A DNA stretch of 64,000 nt from Eudromia elegans (lineage: Eukaryota; Chordata; Aves; Tinamiformes; Tinamidae), in assembly GCA_003342815.1 (NCBI GenBank), contig PTEX01000164.1, positions 1,686,943-1,750,942 of the forward strand, in the 5' to 3' direction. A program made the translations under genes and the position numbers. Below the pieces are notes generated by a model that was not told where the DNA came from, ran no database searches, and saw only the letters and a program-made list of their open reading frames with translations. How positions within the stretch are numbered: position 1 is the stretch's first letter; each line of letters opens with the position of its first letter. Below are positions 10,558 through 22,270 of this stretch, piece after piece.

Positions 10558-12781
10558 CACTGTCAGTCCTCAGACCCCTAACTGTGAAATAAACCATCAA
10601 AATGGGGAGTACAGAAGCAGCCTTGAATTACTAAAGTGGTGAAAACCCGGGTAGGTTTTCCTGGTTCTTGGAAGAGAATTTTTGACACACAAAATTTCCT
10701 TTCAAGGATGTTTCCTCCCTAGGAGAATTAAATAAGCTGTTTATTAGAGATGAGTAGGGGCCTCACTGCCCATGTTACTGAGAGAACGTGGTGATAGGAG
10801 CAGAGTAGCGGTGCCCTTGCGCGCACTCCTTCCCACATGGAGGAGAGAGCGTGGGCGCATAGAGAGCATTTGATGCAGGGGCACGTCCAAACAAATTCCA
10901 GTTAAATTTTCTCTTCTTTAGAGTTCCTCTTCCCCTCTCTCCCTGAAAGGGAGAGTGTTCATCACTGGGGACCTCTGTGAGGCATGGAGAAACCAGTGGA
11001 CAGCAGATGGGATAGTCAGGAATGAAGCTGCTAGAGCCTGGCCTGCCCAGGTGCAGGCACTTCAGGTCTCTTGGAGAGTTTCCCTTGCCCTTTTATATGG
11101 CTTATATAAATTGATATTAAGCAATAATTTTGTGTGTGGATGAAGAATTCCTTATGAAATCTGTTATTATGGTAAACAATTAGGATGATTTATGTGAAGA
11201 TTTTACTACTTTCTGAGCAAACGAAATTTGTGCTCAGAAGAATGAGTTACGATTGATAAGATGCTGGTTCTACAGCAGTTCGGGCAAAGGAAAGAGAAAG
11301 GTCACGGAAAGAAGAAAAATGAGATATTTTCCTTGTCTTTCATGGCTGTTAGCTGAAGCTCTAGAATACATGTTCTGAATTTGTGTTGGATCAGAGTTTT
11401 ATGCTGTGGACTCTTAAGGAAGGTGTGAGGGATTTTACCTACTTTGGATAAATGCGCTACCTCTCATACAAACATTGTAGTAATCAGGACTACAAACTAC
11501 ATCAAAATGTATTACAATATTTCTCATTTTGATGCGATACAATCTAAATGCTCATTCACAATAAAAAAAGAAATGAGTTGACCTTCAGATGACAAATGCC
11601 AATTTTAAGGAACGGGAGGTAGAAGATGCTAAATAACTGCTAGGTCTGCTGCAGAGTCGCAGCTGGGAGGACTTTTGGCTTCCTTGCCCTGAGCAACCTT
11701 CCCTCCCTGCTGTAGCCCTTCCTCTTCAAAACATATCCCTTGGGAGTGCTGCTAATAGTCTGTTATTTTGTCATGAGCAATTTTTAAAATCCTAATGCAT
11801 TTTTTATTCTGTGAAATGGAAATCTTCTCAGCATATACTTGTCTTGCCTGGTGCGAAGATGCAGAACTTTGTGACAGAGAGAGCCATGACTTTGCCTGTA
11901 TTTCCACTCCAGGAAGAAGATTAATGTCCCGTTCATCCCTGGAAATTCTAGCATCTCCCTGGACTTGTGATGGATGCAGCCAATGCATCAGATTTTTCTC
12001 AAGCTTATTCCACATGAAGTCACGATTTACTCATGTATTTATTATTTATTAAATAAAATATTTATTATTTTACTTGCTATTATTTTCAGAATCTCTTGAC
12101 ACAATTACTGCGTTATGAATACTTCAGGGTATGTTAGGTTGCACAGAGGTGAAGATAGTACACTGTGAGTTTTCATCTTAAGAATTAAGTAAAATCTAGC
12201 TATGTATAAAGAACAATTTATTCAGATCAAGTGTATATTACACTAAAGTGCATGGTGTTACTTTTTACTACTTCCCCTTGGAAATAGGCCATGGTTTTGA
12301 TATAAAATCCTGCATCCCAAATGAATTTTTTATATTACTTTCATGCAGCAGGATTCATTTTCTCCATCATCTAATGGATCATGTTTATTAAATCTGACAA
12401 ACTGAAGAAATGGAGTTTGCAGATGTGGAGGGCAAACAACTGTCTTGATGTGTTTGGCATCCTTGCGTTGTCAAGCCTTTCCCCTTGTGCAGATGATTAG
12501 AGGTTGAGTTGCCATCTCTTCTTGAAAAATATCATTATCTATCTTGCTTCTTTTAAAGACCAGCATCAAGGATAAAACAAATGCACAGAAAGACCGCATG
12601 ACACTATGTGTGACAGCTTTCACCAGCCGGCCGTAGAGCAAGTGGGAGATTATGCCCTTCTGGCTAGTTTTTGATCGAGTGGAGAGGAGCAGCAGAGTGG
12701 GACCCTGGGGCAGGGAGAGATCCTGCTTTGAGCCAGCTCAGCAGCAGTGCTTCAAGGCCTCCGCCGTTCTGCCTTTCTCAG
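10558..12781. other. Stretch without a confident gene
   Basis: AT-rich. It contains a 39-base exon-like segment at 12090-12128 with a strong acceptor. A second acceptor at 12558 opens 25 codons to a stop without a usable donor. Confidence 0.55.
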
Positions 12782-13127
12782 CCATGGGGGTGCTCAGGTG
12801 TTTGCGCTCAGGAAAGGGTTTTACTTGGTTTGAGGTCTTGCACCTACAGCGGTCCTTCCCATTGAGCTGTTTGTCTGGTAGTGAAAGACTGATGGAGCCT
12901 GTCGGGGGGACAGAAATGCTGCATCTTTTCCTTTTCCTTTCTGAGCCCTGTGGGATAGCGCAGCTGTCTTGCGGAAAAGCAGAGTCAGTAGGGAAGGCTA
13001 CCCTGGACCTCCATAGAGACAGGGTCAAGCCAAGGCTTTCAGCCTGTTCCTCGCCTCCCCCCACTCTGTTCACCCCGTGCGTGGAGAGTGCTGCAGAAAT
13101 GCAGACCAGGTGGGGCAGGGAGAGCAG
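12782..13127 (+). CDS. Candidate coding exon with an in-frame CCATGGG start context, unassigned
   Basis: A strong acceptor ('ccgccgttctgcctttctca'+g) ends at 12781 and a consensus CAG|GTGAGT donor follows 13127. The 346 bases are open for 114 codons, beginning CC-ATG-GGG, so the ATG at 12784 has a good translation context. The frame itself reaches back to an ATG at 12652. The peptide is mixed, with several Cys and a Leu/Phe-rich patch (MLHLFLFLSE) near the middle and a Pro-rich run before the donor. It looks like no protein I know. The other two frames contain stops. Confidence 0.2.
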
Positions 13128-16100
13128 GTGAGTGGCATATGGGCCAGAGGAGCTGCAGGAGAGGCAGCTTCAGGGGCCCTTAGCAGGGAACTGGCAGTAC
13201 CTGGGCTTGCTGCTCTTGCAAGGGGCATGGGCATGGGGAGGGGAAGAGCTCCTGGATACTGCTCCCTCCCTCCCGCTGAAGGGGCAGCATTTGTGCCTTT
13301 CATCAGGAGACAGTGTACCTACCTGTACAGGTAACAGATGAGGCTTATTTATTTGCTTCTTTCGTCCCTTTTGCTAATTGTTGTAACTACTTTTGTGCAT
13401 GTTTTACTCTTTTTCTGCTAAACAGAAGAAGTTTTTGCATGCAGTTGTCAAGGATGATGACTGTCCTCTAATTACTTGCTGCTAAGTGTTGCTGTTTCAT
13501 TAGCTAAACTTGGGGACCACCAAAGGATGTCCCTAGAAGCTCTAGGAGGGGTAGGGAGCTGAGGACTCAAACTGGCAGTCTGCCCTTGAGCACTCCAGCC
13601 CAGCAGCTGTAGCTCTTTAGTTAGCAGTTCCTGGTAAACTGAATCCTGGATTGGTTCTGGTACAAACAAAAACTAAAGTTAGCGGCTCTTGCCTGAAATA
13701 AAGAGAAAATAATATTTTGGTTTAAACCCGTTATGTGCAAGAGATTTCTTCTTAGTGCCTCCAGTGAGACACTGAGGAGGATGTGTTAAACGCATATAAA
13801 TATTACAAGGTGTGTTAGAGGCTTCTGCCTTCTCTCTTTCCCATTGAACTTTCTGGCTTGCAGTGTCACCAGCAGATATATGTTTAAAACAAAAAAAGAA
13901 AAATCCTGGCGCTGCACATTAGCTATCCATGAGACATATAACTAGGGCAATATATCAGTGTTGGATTGCTGGATGTAGTCCAGCATAGGAACTATCAAGA
14001 AGTGTGTACAGTTCACTAGTGGGGGCATGACAAGCTTAGATACTGGTGTAAAGAGTGTTTTTCCTTTCCCAGAGCTTTATGCGATGTCAAAATGATTTTG
14101 AAATTAATTCTATTCCTTAAAGTCAAAAATTGAAGTTAAATCATAATTTTTAATTAAATCTATTGAAGATTTCTCCTGACACTTAAGAAATAAATACAGT
14201 CAAAAATTGAATTCAGTAATGAACTGTATTCGGAACTGACACATACTTAAAAAGTGATTGATTTTTAGCTGTAGAGCTGTGCTTCCTCAAGGTGTTCTTG
14301 TAACTCTATTACATGTGAGCGCGAACTAGCAGAGATCCTTTTTGCTTCCTGGGGAAAGAAAATCAGCCTCTTCTAACCAACACTTTCCATGTGAATATAA
14401 CTCTTCTATATTGTATGTACGGTGCTGTATGTGTCATTTTGGACTGTGTGTGCATGTGTAAACTTCTGTCTATGCATAGTAGTCCTAGTAGGTTTAGATC
14501 TCAGTGTACTTAGTAATTTTAGTGTTAGTATATTCAAATCTCAACTTTTTAGCTGTTTTGGCTCAAAAGCTTAAAAAAAATCAATTTCCAAACCAGATTG
14601 GTTAATGTCTTTACTCTAGAAAATTCACAAGTGGAAACCCATGTGTGAAAACTGACGTTTACCAGGCAAAGGCATCAGCCTTTAGTAAATTGCTATCAAG
14701 CAATTTACTTTGTTAGAAATTTAAGTGCTTGACAAGTAGCTTTTCTGCAAGTAACTTTTGAATTGATTCTTTTTTTTTCTCCCCTCCAGTGCTGTGGAAG
14801 GTGGGAAATAGCTACTATGTTTGGAAGCCAGGTGTAACAGGGGTTGGTGTGTGTGTCAATCCACCTGTGACCCCAGCTGGGCCTGAGTCTGCCCTTGGCT
14901 TGTCCTGTGCTGAATTAAGAGCTCCAGCTGTTTTGGTGCTTTGCTTTTAAGCTTTGAGCACTGTGACTGTGAATAATTAAGACTTACAACGATCTCTTTG
15001 ACTGACAGTTTTAGGGCTGAGTTATAAGCCACAACCATTTCAAAAACCACATAACCATTTAAAAATGGTTGGAACTTCACAAGAATTGAGCAAATGCGTT
15101 TGGGAGGAAAAAAAATATGTAATTAAATTTATATGAATGTATTACTTTTATCACTTCTTACATGGTTCCAATTTTCTTCTTCACATCTTCTAAATTATTC
15201 TTAATTTGCCTGCTGGGTGATATTTTCTTCTGAAGCCTGTTGTAGTGTTGTCAGGTTCAGTTGTGGTTTGTCATGCTTGGTGTCCTTTCACTGGGAGGTT
15301 GGACTCTCTCTTCTGCAATGCCAAGAAATCCTTCTCCTACAGGAAATGAGAATCCAGCAGATTGAAAAATCATGGAATTCCAGGCTATTACTATGTTTTA
15401 TAACCCTTACAGAAAAGCTTGTAGATCTTATGGTAACATGAAAGCTGGAAGGAAGCTACTTCAGGAGCTTGCTGTCAGGCAAAATGTGAAGCCCTGTGTC
15501 TCCTCACTGGAAGTTACAGTAGTGCATGTTCATGAACGATGTGTTTTGGTTACAGATCCAGCTTCCTGTGTCTTGCCAGGTGAGATACCAAGTTACCAAG
15601 TACGAGGGAAGTAAAACAGACTAGCAACTCCTGGGCAAGGCAATGGAATCTCAGGTCTGTAGAACAGCTTATTTGGTAACTTCCTTCTCATTACCGCTAC
15701 TTCTTGCATGAGACCTATCTGTAGGCCTGGGCAACTTGAAATGTTTTCAGGCTTATGGGTTTTCTCCAGGTAAAATAATTTGGAATAGTCAAAGCAGGAA
15801 GGAAACATATACCTCCTCTTGTGTTTTACATATGTGCAGATACTGAAAGATATTTAAATCTATGTGTAGTACTTAAAAGGTGAGACAGTGTGGATAACCG
15901 CTTCTGGCATACTCAGTACAGCATAGTTGCTGTATAGTTTGGGATTATGCTAACATTTTCTGCTTAACACTGTCTAGGGAAACCTTTCATATTAAGATTA
16001 CTAATTTGTGTTTTCCACAGGGAATTTATCTGCTTGTGTGTCTGTAGTTTCCTTTGCCCTTTAACTTCCAGTTTTGCATCACTTGAGCCAAATTTAACAA

Positions 16101-18312
16101 AAGGATGAAATGAAAGACAGAGTGTCTGGATTGAGTCGATTCCAGCGTCTGACTTGCTGTGCAGGGAGCTACTGCTGCACAAGGATGTGCTCCCTCGATT
16201 CTTGTGCACCAGCGAATCTAGACAGACAGGTACCCTGGTACACTCTACCTCTGGAATAGTTTCATTAGTTTGGTTTGTGCTTTAGATCGAAAATCAGTTA
16301 ATATTGGAATGTAAGTCAAAGGGAGGTGGCACTTGGATAGTTCTGATGCCTACAGAACTATTTGTTATGCTGCTTTTGTGACCACCCTTGTAGAAGAACT
16401 ACAATGCTTCACAACTGCTTTCAGAAAACAAGGTTTTGGAAAGCTTGTTCTGGTAAGGCAGTAAGGGAGTTATGACATCTGATCCTCCTCTGTACAGGCA
16501 GCATATCATTAGTTAATTAAGCCTTTTGGATTATCTTATTTAGTTTTGGAACAACTAGGTAATGTCACTGGAATTAAGTAATAAATATGAATGCTCTAAA
16601 TGCTACCCTAATTAGGAAATTTTTTGAAGATGTCCCGGTGTCATCTGGTTGTCTTGAAATCTGGAATGTTTTACACGTACTCTGCCTCTGAGCTGTATGG
16701 CAGTCTGTTAGGACTTGATGGAGAAGGTAAAATACTTTAGTGGTGTTGGGCATTGAGTGGTATTAATGAAACTAAACAATGCTAAATGTTTTGTTTAATT
16801 AGATAAATTATTATTATCTTTGCAAGGGAAGTATAGCTGGAGAAGTAGTGACTAGGAATAACGATGAGCTACTGCTTGGCGGAAGAGAAGGAAGCTTTAG
16901 CTTTGTGGAAACGGCGGAGGGAGTAAGCACTTCTGCAGTGCTATTCAAGCCTGAGAGAGGCAAAGCTCCCCATGACGCGGTGCGGGAGTTTCTGGACTCT
17001 TCATCGCTCCCCGGTCCATGTATGAGGCAGACTGCAAATATTTCAGATTCTGGACTGTCTTGGCTGCTGAGCTGATTGATAAAGTGCCCATGAGTTGAGC
17101 GGAGCCTTGAACGTAAAGCACCTCGCTGTTAGGGGTGGGAGCTGGCGCGTGCTAAGCGCCAAAAACCGGCAAGCTGCAGTTAGAATTAGCATTTTGCGTG
17201 CAGCACCTTAAATTTCAGTTATAATCCTGGAAGCTAGGTTATAATGTGCTGCACAGCTCTTCTGTTCTTGGGGAGTAGATATTGAGACGTTGGTAATTAC
17301 AGGTTTTCAGCTTCTTTAGGTCTCTAGGAATTGTGGGGAAAAAAAAGATAGCTAAATATGAATTTTTGCTCTAAGATTCAGTCCAAAGGCGCGGAGGAGT
17401 TGGGGAGCAGCTGCACGTTCCTGTTTGTGGAGTCACTTGGCAGTTGCAGTGCCTTGACTTCGCAGAGCTGTCTAAGCATTTAAAGTGTTGCAAAGTGTTC
17501 ATCGTACCTGGGACTGGACTGAATGATAATGTGACTGTGTGAATTGGGTCTGTGTTGGTGTGTTTTGATAAGGCAATGAATAATCCGCACCATGCCATTG
17601 CCGTCTTTGTTCAAGCAGCGTAACACCAGTTTTGCTGGTAATGATGGTGCAGTTTTGTGCTCTTAAGACCACGCACTTTAAGCTGAGCAGGCTCAGACCT
17701 CCTAGGCAGGCTTTGCTGGGCGGGATTTGGATTCTTCTAGGGGCACTTGTCTGCTGCCTGAGTTGTGGTTTTGTGTGAAGTTAACTGGTGCCTTAGTTAT
17801 GCTTTCAAGCGGAAGTTTTCCTGAGGAAAGGAGCCACAGATGGAAGCATGATGAGAAAAAAATCCAAGTTTTGTTGGGGTTTTGCATCATAAAATGTGCA
17901 TCTGAACTCTGCTGCAAGTCTTTGCTGGAGGAGGACAAAAAAAAAAAATAGAGAAGGTCCAGCCCTCTAAACTTACAGCTTTGACCTCTCTTGGTATCGG
18001 TGTTATTCATCAGTTTGGCATAAAAATGCACTTGTAATTGGACTGGACTGTGGTTCTTCTCAGGCGTTGAGTCTGTGCTTTCTTTTGTTGGAAAGTCTAC
18101 CCTTCAAAAATACTGCAAGGGTTTGAAATGTATAATATTGGTTAAGCTAATTGGTTTAAACTAAATACAGCTTGGGAGAACTGGCTGCAGTGTCTTGGGA
18201 AAAAACTCTGAAGATCTTTCTGTGAACGATAAATGAATGGTAAATTCTCAGGCTTCTTTTAGGTAATGACTAAGGGATGGAACTGATTTTTCCCAGTATC
18301 TCTTAAAAATAA

Positions 18313-18350
18313 TTTCATCCTTTGAGTTTCATCCTTTCATAGTTTCATCT
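18313..18350. repeat. Triplicated TTTCATC-containing motif
   Basis: The motif tttcatccttt occurs at 18313-18323 and 18327-18337, and a variant tttcatctctt begins at 18343. This is a small degenerate tandem repeat of 14-16 bases. Confidence 0.75.
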
Positions 18351-18442
18351 CTTGGAAAAAAAAAAGTGGTGAAATCAGGACAGATGTCTTGGTACACAAA
18401 TACAATAATTGGTTTCAAGCTCTTAAGCTACCTTGAGTATAA

Positions 18443-18466
18443 TTTTCAATTTTTCAATTTTTCAAG
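18443..18466. repeat. Three-copy octamer tandem repeat
   Basis: The unit ttttcaat occurs at 18443-18450 and 18451-18458, with ttttcaag at 18459-18466. Confidence 0.88.
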
Positions 18467-19012
18467 TACAAAGATTAATATTTCAAGGTGATCAGCGTCT
18501 TTAACTGGTCTGGAGACAACAATAAAATACTTTAAAAATTACAAAACCCTCTGTAAAAGAAATGTCAAGTCTAAGATTTTAATCTGTCTGCCTACTTTAG
18601 AACTGGCTTAGTACTGAATCCCAGTAACTGTTGAATGATGTGAATGTTCTTCTGATAAGAGTAATGTGAAATATTTCATGGCACTGAAAAGCTTAAAATT
18701 TACCTGTAGTTTCAAGAGCTCTTCTTAAATTGCAACTTCATTATTTTAATCCTTAAAAATTGTTGCTTACTAATTTAATGTTATTCATAGAACAAAATGT
18801 TTGTTCCAAAGTCATTTCCAAGTTGATTTATATACTTAGAATGAATTTTAATGTTAATGATGTCATAGGAGATGACACAGGCTGCACATGGATTCGTTCC
18901 CCAGACGTGCCCGAAGACACAGGGAGAGACCAGCAGTGCGTGCTGGGCTGAACCCCACCAGGGCGTGCTGCACAGCGAGCCAAGTCTGTACAAGAAAGGT
19001 GTCAGAATTTCT

Positions 19013-19028
19013 CTGTGTGTGTGTGTGT
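19013..19028. repeat. GT dinucleotide microsatellite
   Basis: About eight TG/GT units following 'aatttctc' and ending at 'tagtttctg'. Confidence 0.9.
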
Positions 19029-21246
19029 AGTTTCTGTTTAATCAGCAGCACCTTCTTCCTCCCCCACCATTCCACAACCTCTCTTCCCTAATATCTGGAC
19101 TGTGAGGATGGGGAAAATGAAGACTTAAAATTCAAAAATTTTAGAGCAGCAGTGTGATCCATGAAGACACAAGTCACGTATCTGGGGACCTTGCAGCATT
19201 AGAGACAAGTGTTGCTGATTATTGGGCAGTTTCTCCCTCTAGTGCTGGGGGGGGCACAGGGCTGAGGGGCATCATTTGGAAGCCAAAAGCAGGCGCCTTT
19301 TGAGGCTCCTGCCCAAATTTGAGACTGGAGCAAGGGATGAGGGTGAGACATTTGGGTAAACGGCAGTGGGGATTGTGAGTGTTAGAGACATGAAAGAAAT
19401 TCTGGATTGACATGAAGTAACATAATATATGGCTTAAGTCAAGGGAATTTTGCTTCTGTGCCCTGAGGTAAGGGCAGAAATTAAGAATATCATGGTTAAT
19501 AGCTTAAATGTTTTGAGCTTCTCAAACCTAGGATCCTCCTCTTTGCTCTTCCTTTTTGCGTTAATCGAAAGTCCTCACCTTACAACCCTACAATCTTAGT
19601 GATGTTTTCTCTGTAGTTATGTCCCTTAGTCCTACTCCCTGTCACTTACATAGTGCCGCTTGTTTTATTTTTGCCTTGGTAGTTTTTATTACACTTAGTT
19701 GGTGTAGAAAGCATTTGGTTAACTGAAGAGAAGCCTGCGAGCTGCAGAGTGGATACAGGGATAACTTTAAAGTTTTGTCAAGGAGCCACATCCCTTCTTA
19801 GGCAGGGTGACTGTTGCAGCAGATATGAGATCACTTAGTTTCCAGAGCAACTTGGTTTTCTGGCTAATCTTTGGAGAACTGAGCAAAAAGATGACTTAAA
19901 ATCAAGGATACTTTTCTATGGCTTGTGCCCGAGCACTTCAACGTGTTCATGGCTCTGTTTTGGACGTGCTGCAAAGCAGCCTTTGGGGATGGAGCGTAGT
20001 GAGACCCCACGCCTGCTCTGAGCTGCCCCTCAGAGCGTGTGGTCATTTGGTGCCTTGTGGGGTCACTTCTCGGATGGTAATAACCTTTGCATGCTGTTGG
20101 CTTGGACCAAATTCAAACTAATGACCTACAGCAAAGAACAGTTAGCGGTTTTTGTCAAATTTGTGCTGCCAAGGCTTTCCCTTCAAGGCTTGGCAGTGCT
20201 GCTGCCGCTATTTGTTTTTGCGCTGCAGGCGCTGCATCAATCTTCCCCTCATGTGCGAGGAAGGAAGGGAACAAGGCGTGCGAGATGAGTGGCCGTGCTC
20301 TCCAAGACAACACGGCTGTCTCTCTTGGACCGGAAAGCTAAGGCTTGAGGTGGCTGGAGAATACATGCAGTAGAGAAGCAGCCCAGTCTCTGTGAGACAT
20401 GAAAGAACTTGCTTTTTCAAAGCCTGTGGCAATATAAATTGGTAGGTTTCCTGTCTGTTAATCAACTGAGATTGGATGATGATGGAGCAGAAATCTTTGC
20501 TTTGGCCAGCTTCCATATGGTAGATTTCTCAGAATGGTCAACTGCGGCGTGAGAAGGAGAAAGAAATAGGGATATATCTGAAATCTTTCGGGGAATTGCC
20601 CATAGACGCAGTCAAAGTGTCCTTGTTTTCCAAGGAGAAAGGATGCTGAAGGAAAAACAAACATATTTCCATTGTAGCCTGGGTAAATGCCCATAGGAGC
20701 TTTTACTTTCCCCTTAGGATGATAGGGATGGGATTTAAGATAACTTGGACAAGGGACTTTCAGTTCATCTGATGGAAGATTTTTTGTCTGTTTTATTTTT
20801 TGTTCCTGTGTTTATTTGTTTTGCCCTTGCTTGCTGGGAGCCTGGAGGGCTAAGGAGGTTTCTAAAGTCTCTTGTAGTCTGGCTCTTGCACAAATAAAAC
20901 TGCTGCTGTGCCAGCAGGTTTTTGGCCTTAAGTTCTTGCTGCTGATTTTTCCCAGCTATGGCTGGACTTCAGAGGTGGATGCAGAGGCATCGGCCTGCGA
21001 GCACCTGGCTTGGAGAAGTTCTTTGGCTACTGGTTGTGGGGCGTCCTTCCACATGGGCCCACGATGGCGGGTGGGCCGTGTGCCCTGCGCATCAGTGTGA
21101 CCCAACACAAGCCTCTGGCCTTTAATTTTTTTTCCAATTAGAGCAAGAGTTAACCATATACAAGAAAAACAGTTCCTATGGAAAAGAAACTCCTACTTAA
21201 GGAAAAGAGGAGAAAATATTACACTCAGGAGAGTATTGAATCTCTC

Positions 21247-21265
21247 TTTTTTTTTTTTTTTTTTT
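21247..21265. repeat. Poly-T tract, 19 bases
   Basis: T run followed by 'cctcccctcctgtag', together making a very strong pyrimidine tract upstream of the 30-base exon-like segment at 21281-21310. Confidence 0.9.
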
Positions 21266-22119
21266 CCTCCCCTCCTGTAGATCACGGCAGTGATCTTTTT
21301 CAGTTCTCAGGTAAACCTTTTTTTGAATAATAATCTTTACCATATTTGCCCACCCTTAAGTACCCCTCCTTGTGCTGAATCAGGTAGCTGAGATGCATTT
21401 AAATAAATTCCAAGGAACCACTTAGAAAAGTTGAGCTCCCCAATTCCAAGCATGGGATTATGTTGCATCCAGAAAGCTGGTTCCAACATGGCTCATGCAG
21501 CCCATGATTCACTGCTATGCATTTCTAGCAGTTGCAGAAACGGGGCATAGAAGCACTTCGTGTAATAAAGGGCTCATTTTTTGATGGATTTTGCCTTTTG
21601 GAAACAGGCTCTCTGTTCTCCTCTTCGTGCTGGTGGTATTTCAGAACAGGGATCTGCTTTGCTTCCATCTTGGAGAACACTGAGCTGATGAAAGCTGTGT
21701 TTGCATTGATGTGACAAAGCTGCGTGCGCAGTTGCAAGCGCAGGGAGATGGGTGAGCCAAAAAGGTTAATTACTTCACATTTTCTTACCCTTATATTTAT
21801 TTCAAATGCTCTTCCCTTTCAATGCCTGAAGGTGGCCAATTAATCTTATGTACTTTTGTTTCTACCAAAAGAATGATTGCAGGGCCTCTTGCTGTTCTGT
21901 ATAAAGCTGTGAACATTTCTGTTCTGGAAAGAATACCCAAAAGGAACAGGAAACCATTCTGCCTTCAGAAACCCTGTCCAGGGGCTGCTTGTCTCTTGCC
22001 CCCTCCCTGCTTAAAGCTCAGACTTGCAGTGAGGTTGGGGTGGAAGGAAGTGGTTCTTTCATTGAGATGACTGTGGTCTGTTCCTTCCTTCCGAGCAGTC
22101 GTTTCCTTGGCTGCGAGGG

Positions 22120-22270
22120 TGTTTGGAGGCAAGGTGGTGGTTCGGAGCCGAGCGCCTCCCCTCGCGGTGCCTGCACTGGCAGCTCCGCTGTGGAGCGACG
22201 CGCTCGGCCGCCGAGGGAGCGCCCTGCCAGCCGCAGCTCGTCTTGCACGGCTCCCCAAATGGGATCCATC
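22120..22270. promoter_or_regulatory. CpG-rich patch
   Basis: Short CpG-dense segment ('gagcgacgcgctcggccgcc', 'gagggagcgccctgccagcc') in AT-rich flanks. It carries open frames on both strands. It might be a small promoter or enhancer; no TATA box or splice-linked exon is assigned. Confidence 0.4.

Larger units (their letters stand above)
13128..21246. other. Stretch without a confident gene
   Basis: About 8 kb of AT-rich to mixed DNA. It includes weak exon-like segments at 14790-14831 and 15556-15579 (+) and small tandem repeats near 18.3-18.5 kb. No CR1 copy, CpG patch or recognisable coding sequence is visible. Confidence 0.6.

Noticed and set aside
15964-15985. 'taacactgtctagggaaacc', similar to the miR-141/200a start
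   Set aside because: The match ends after eleven bases and no complementary arm is seen nearby.
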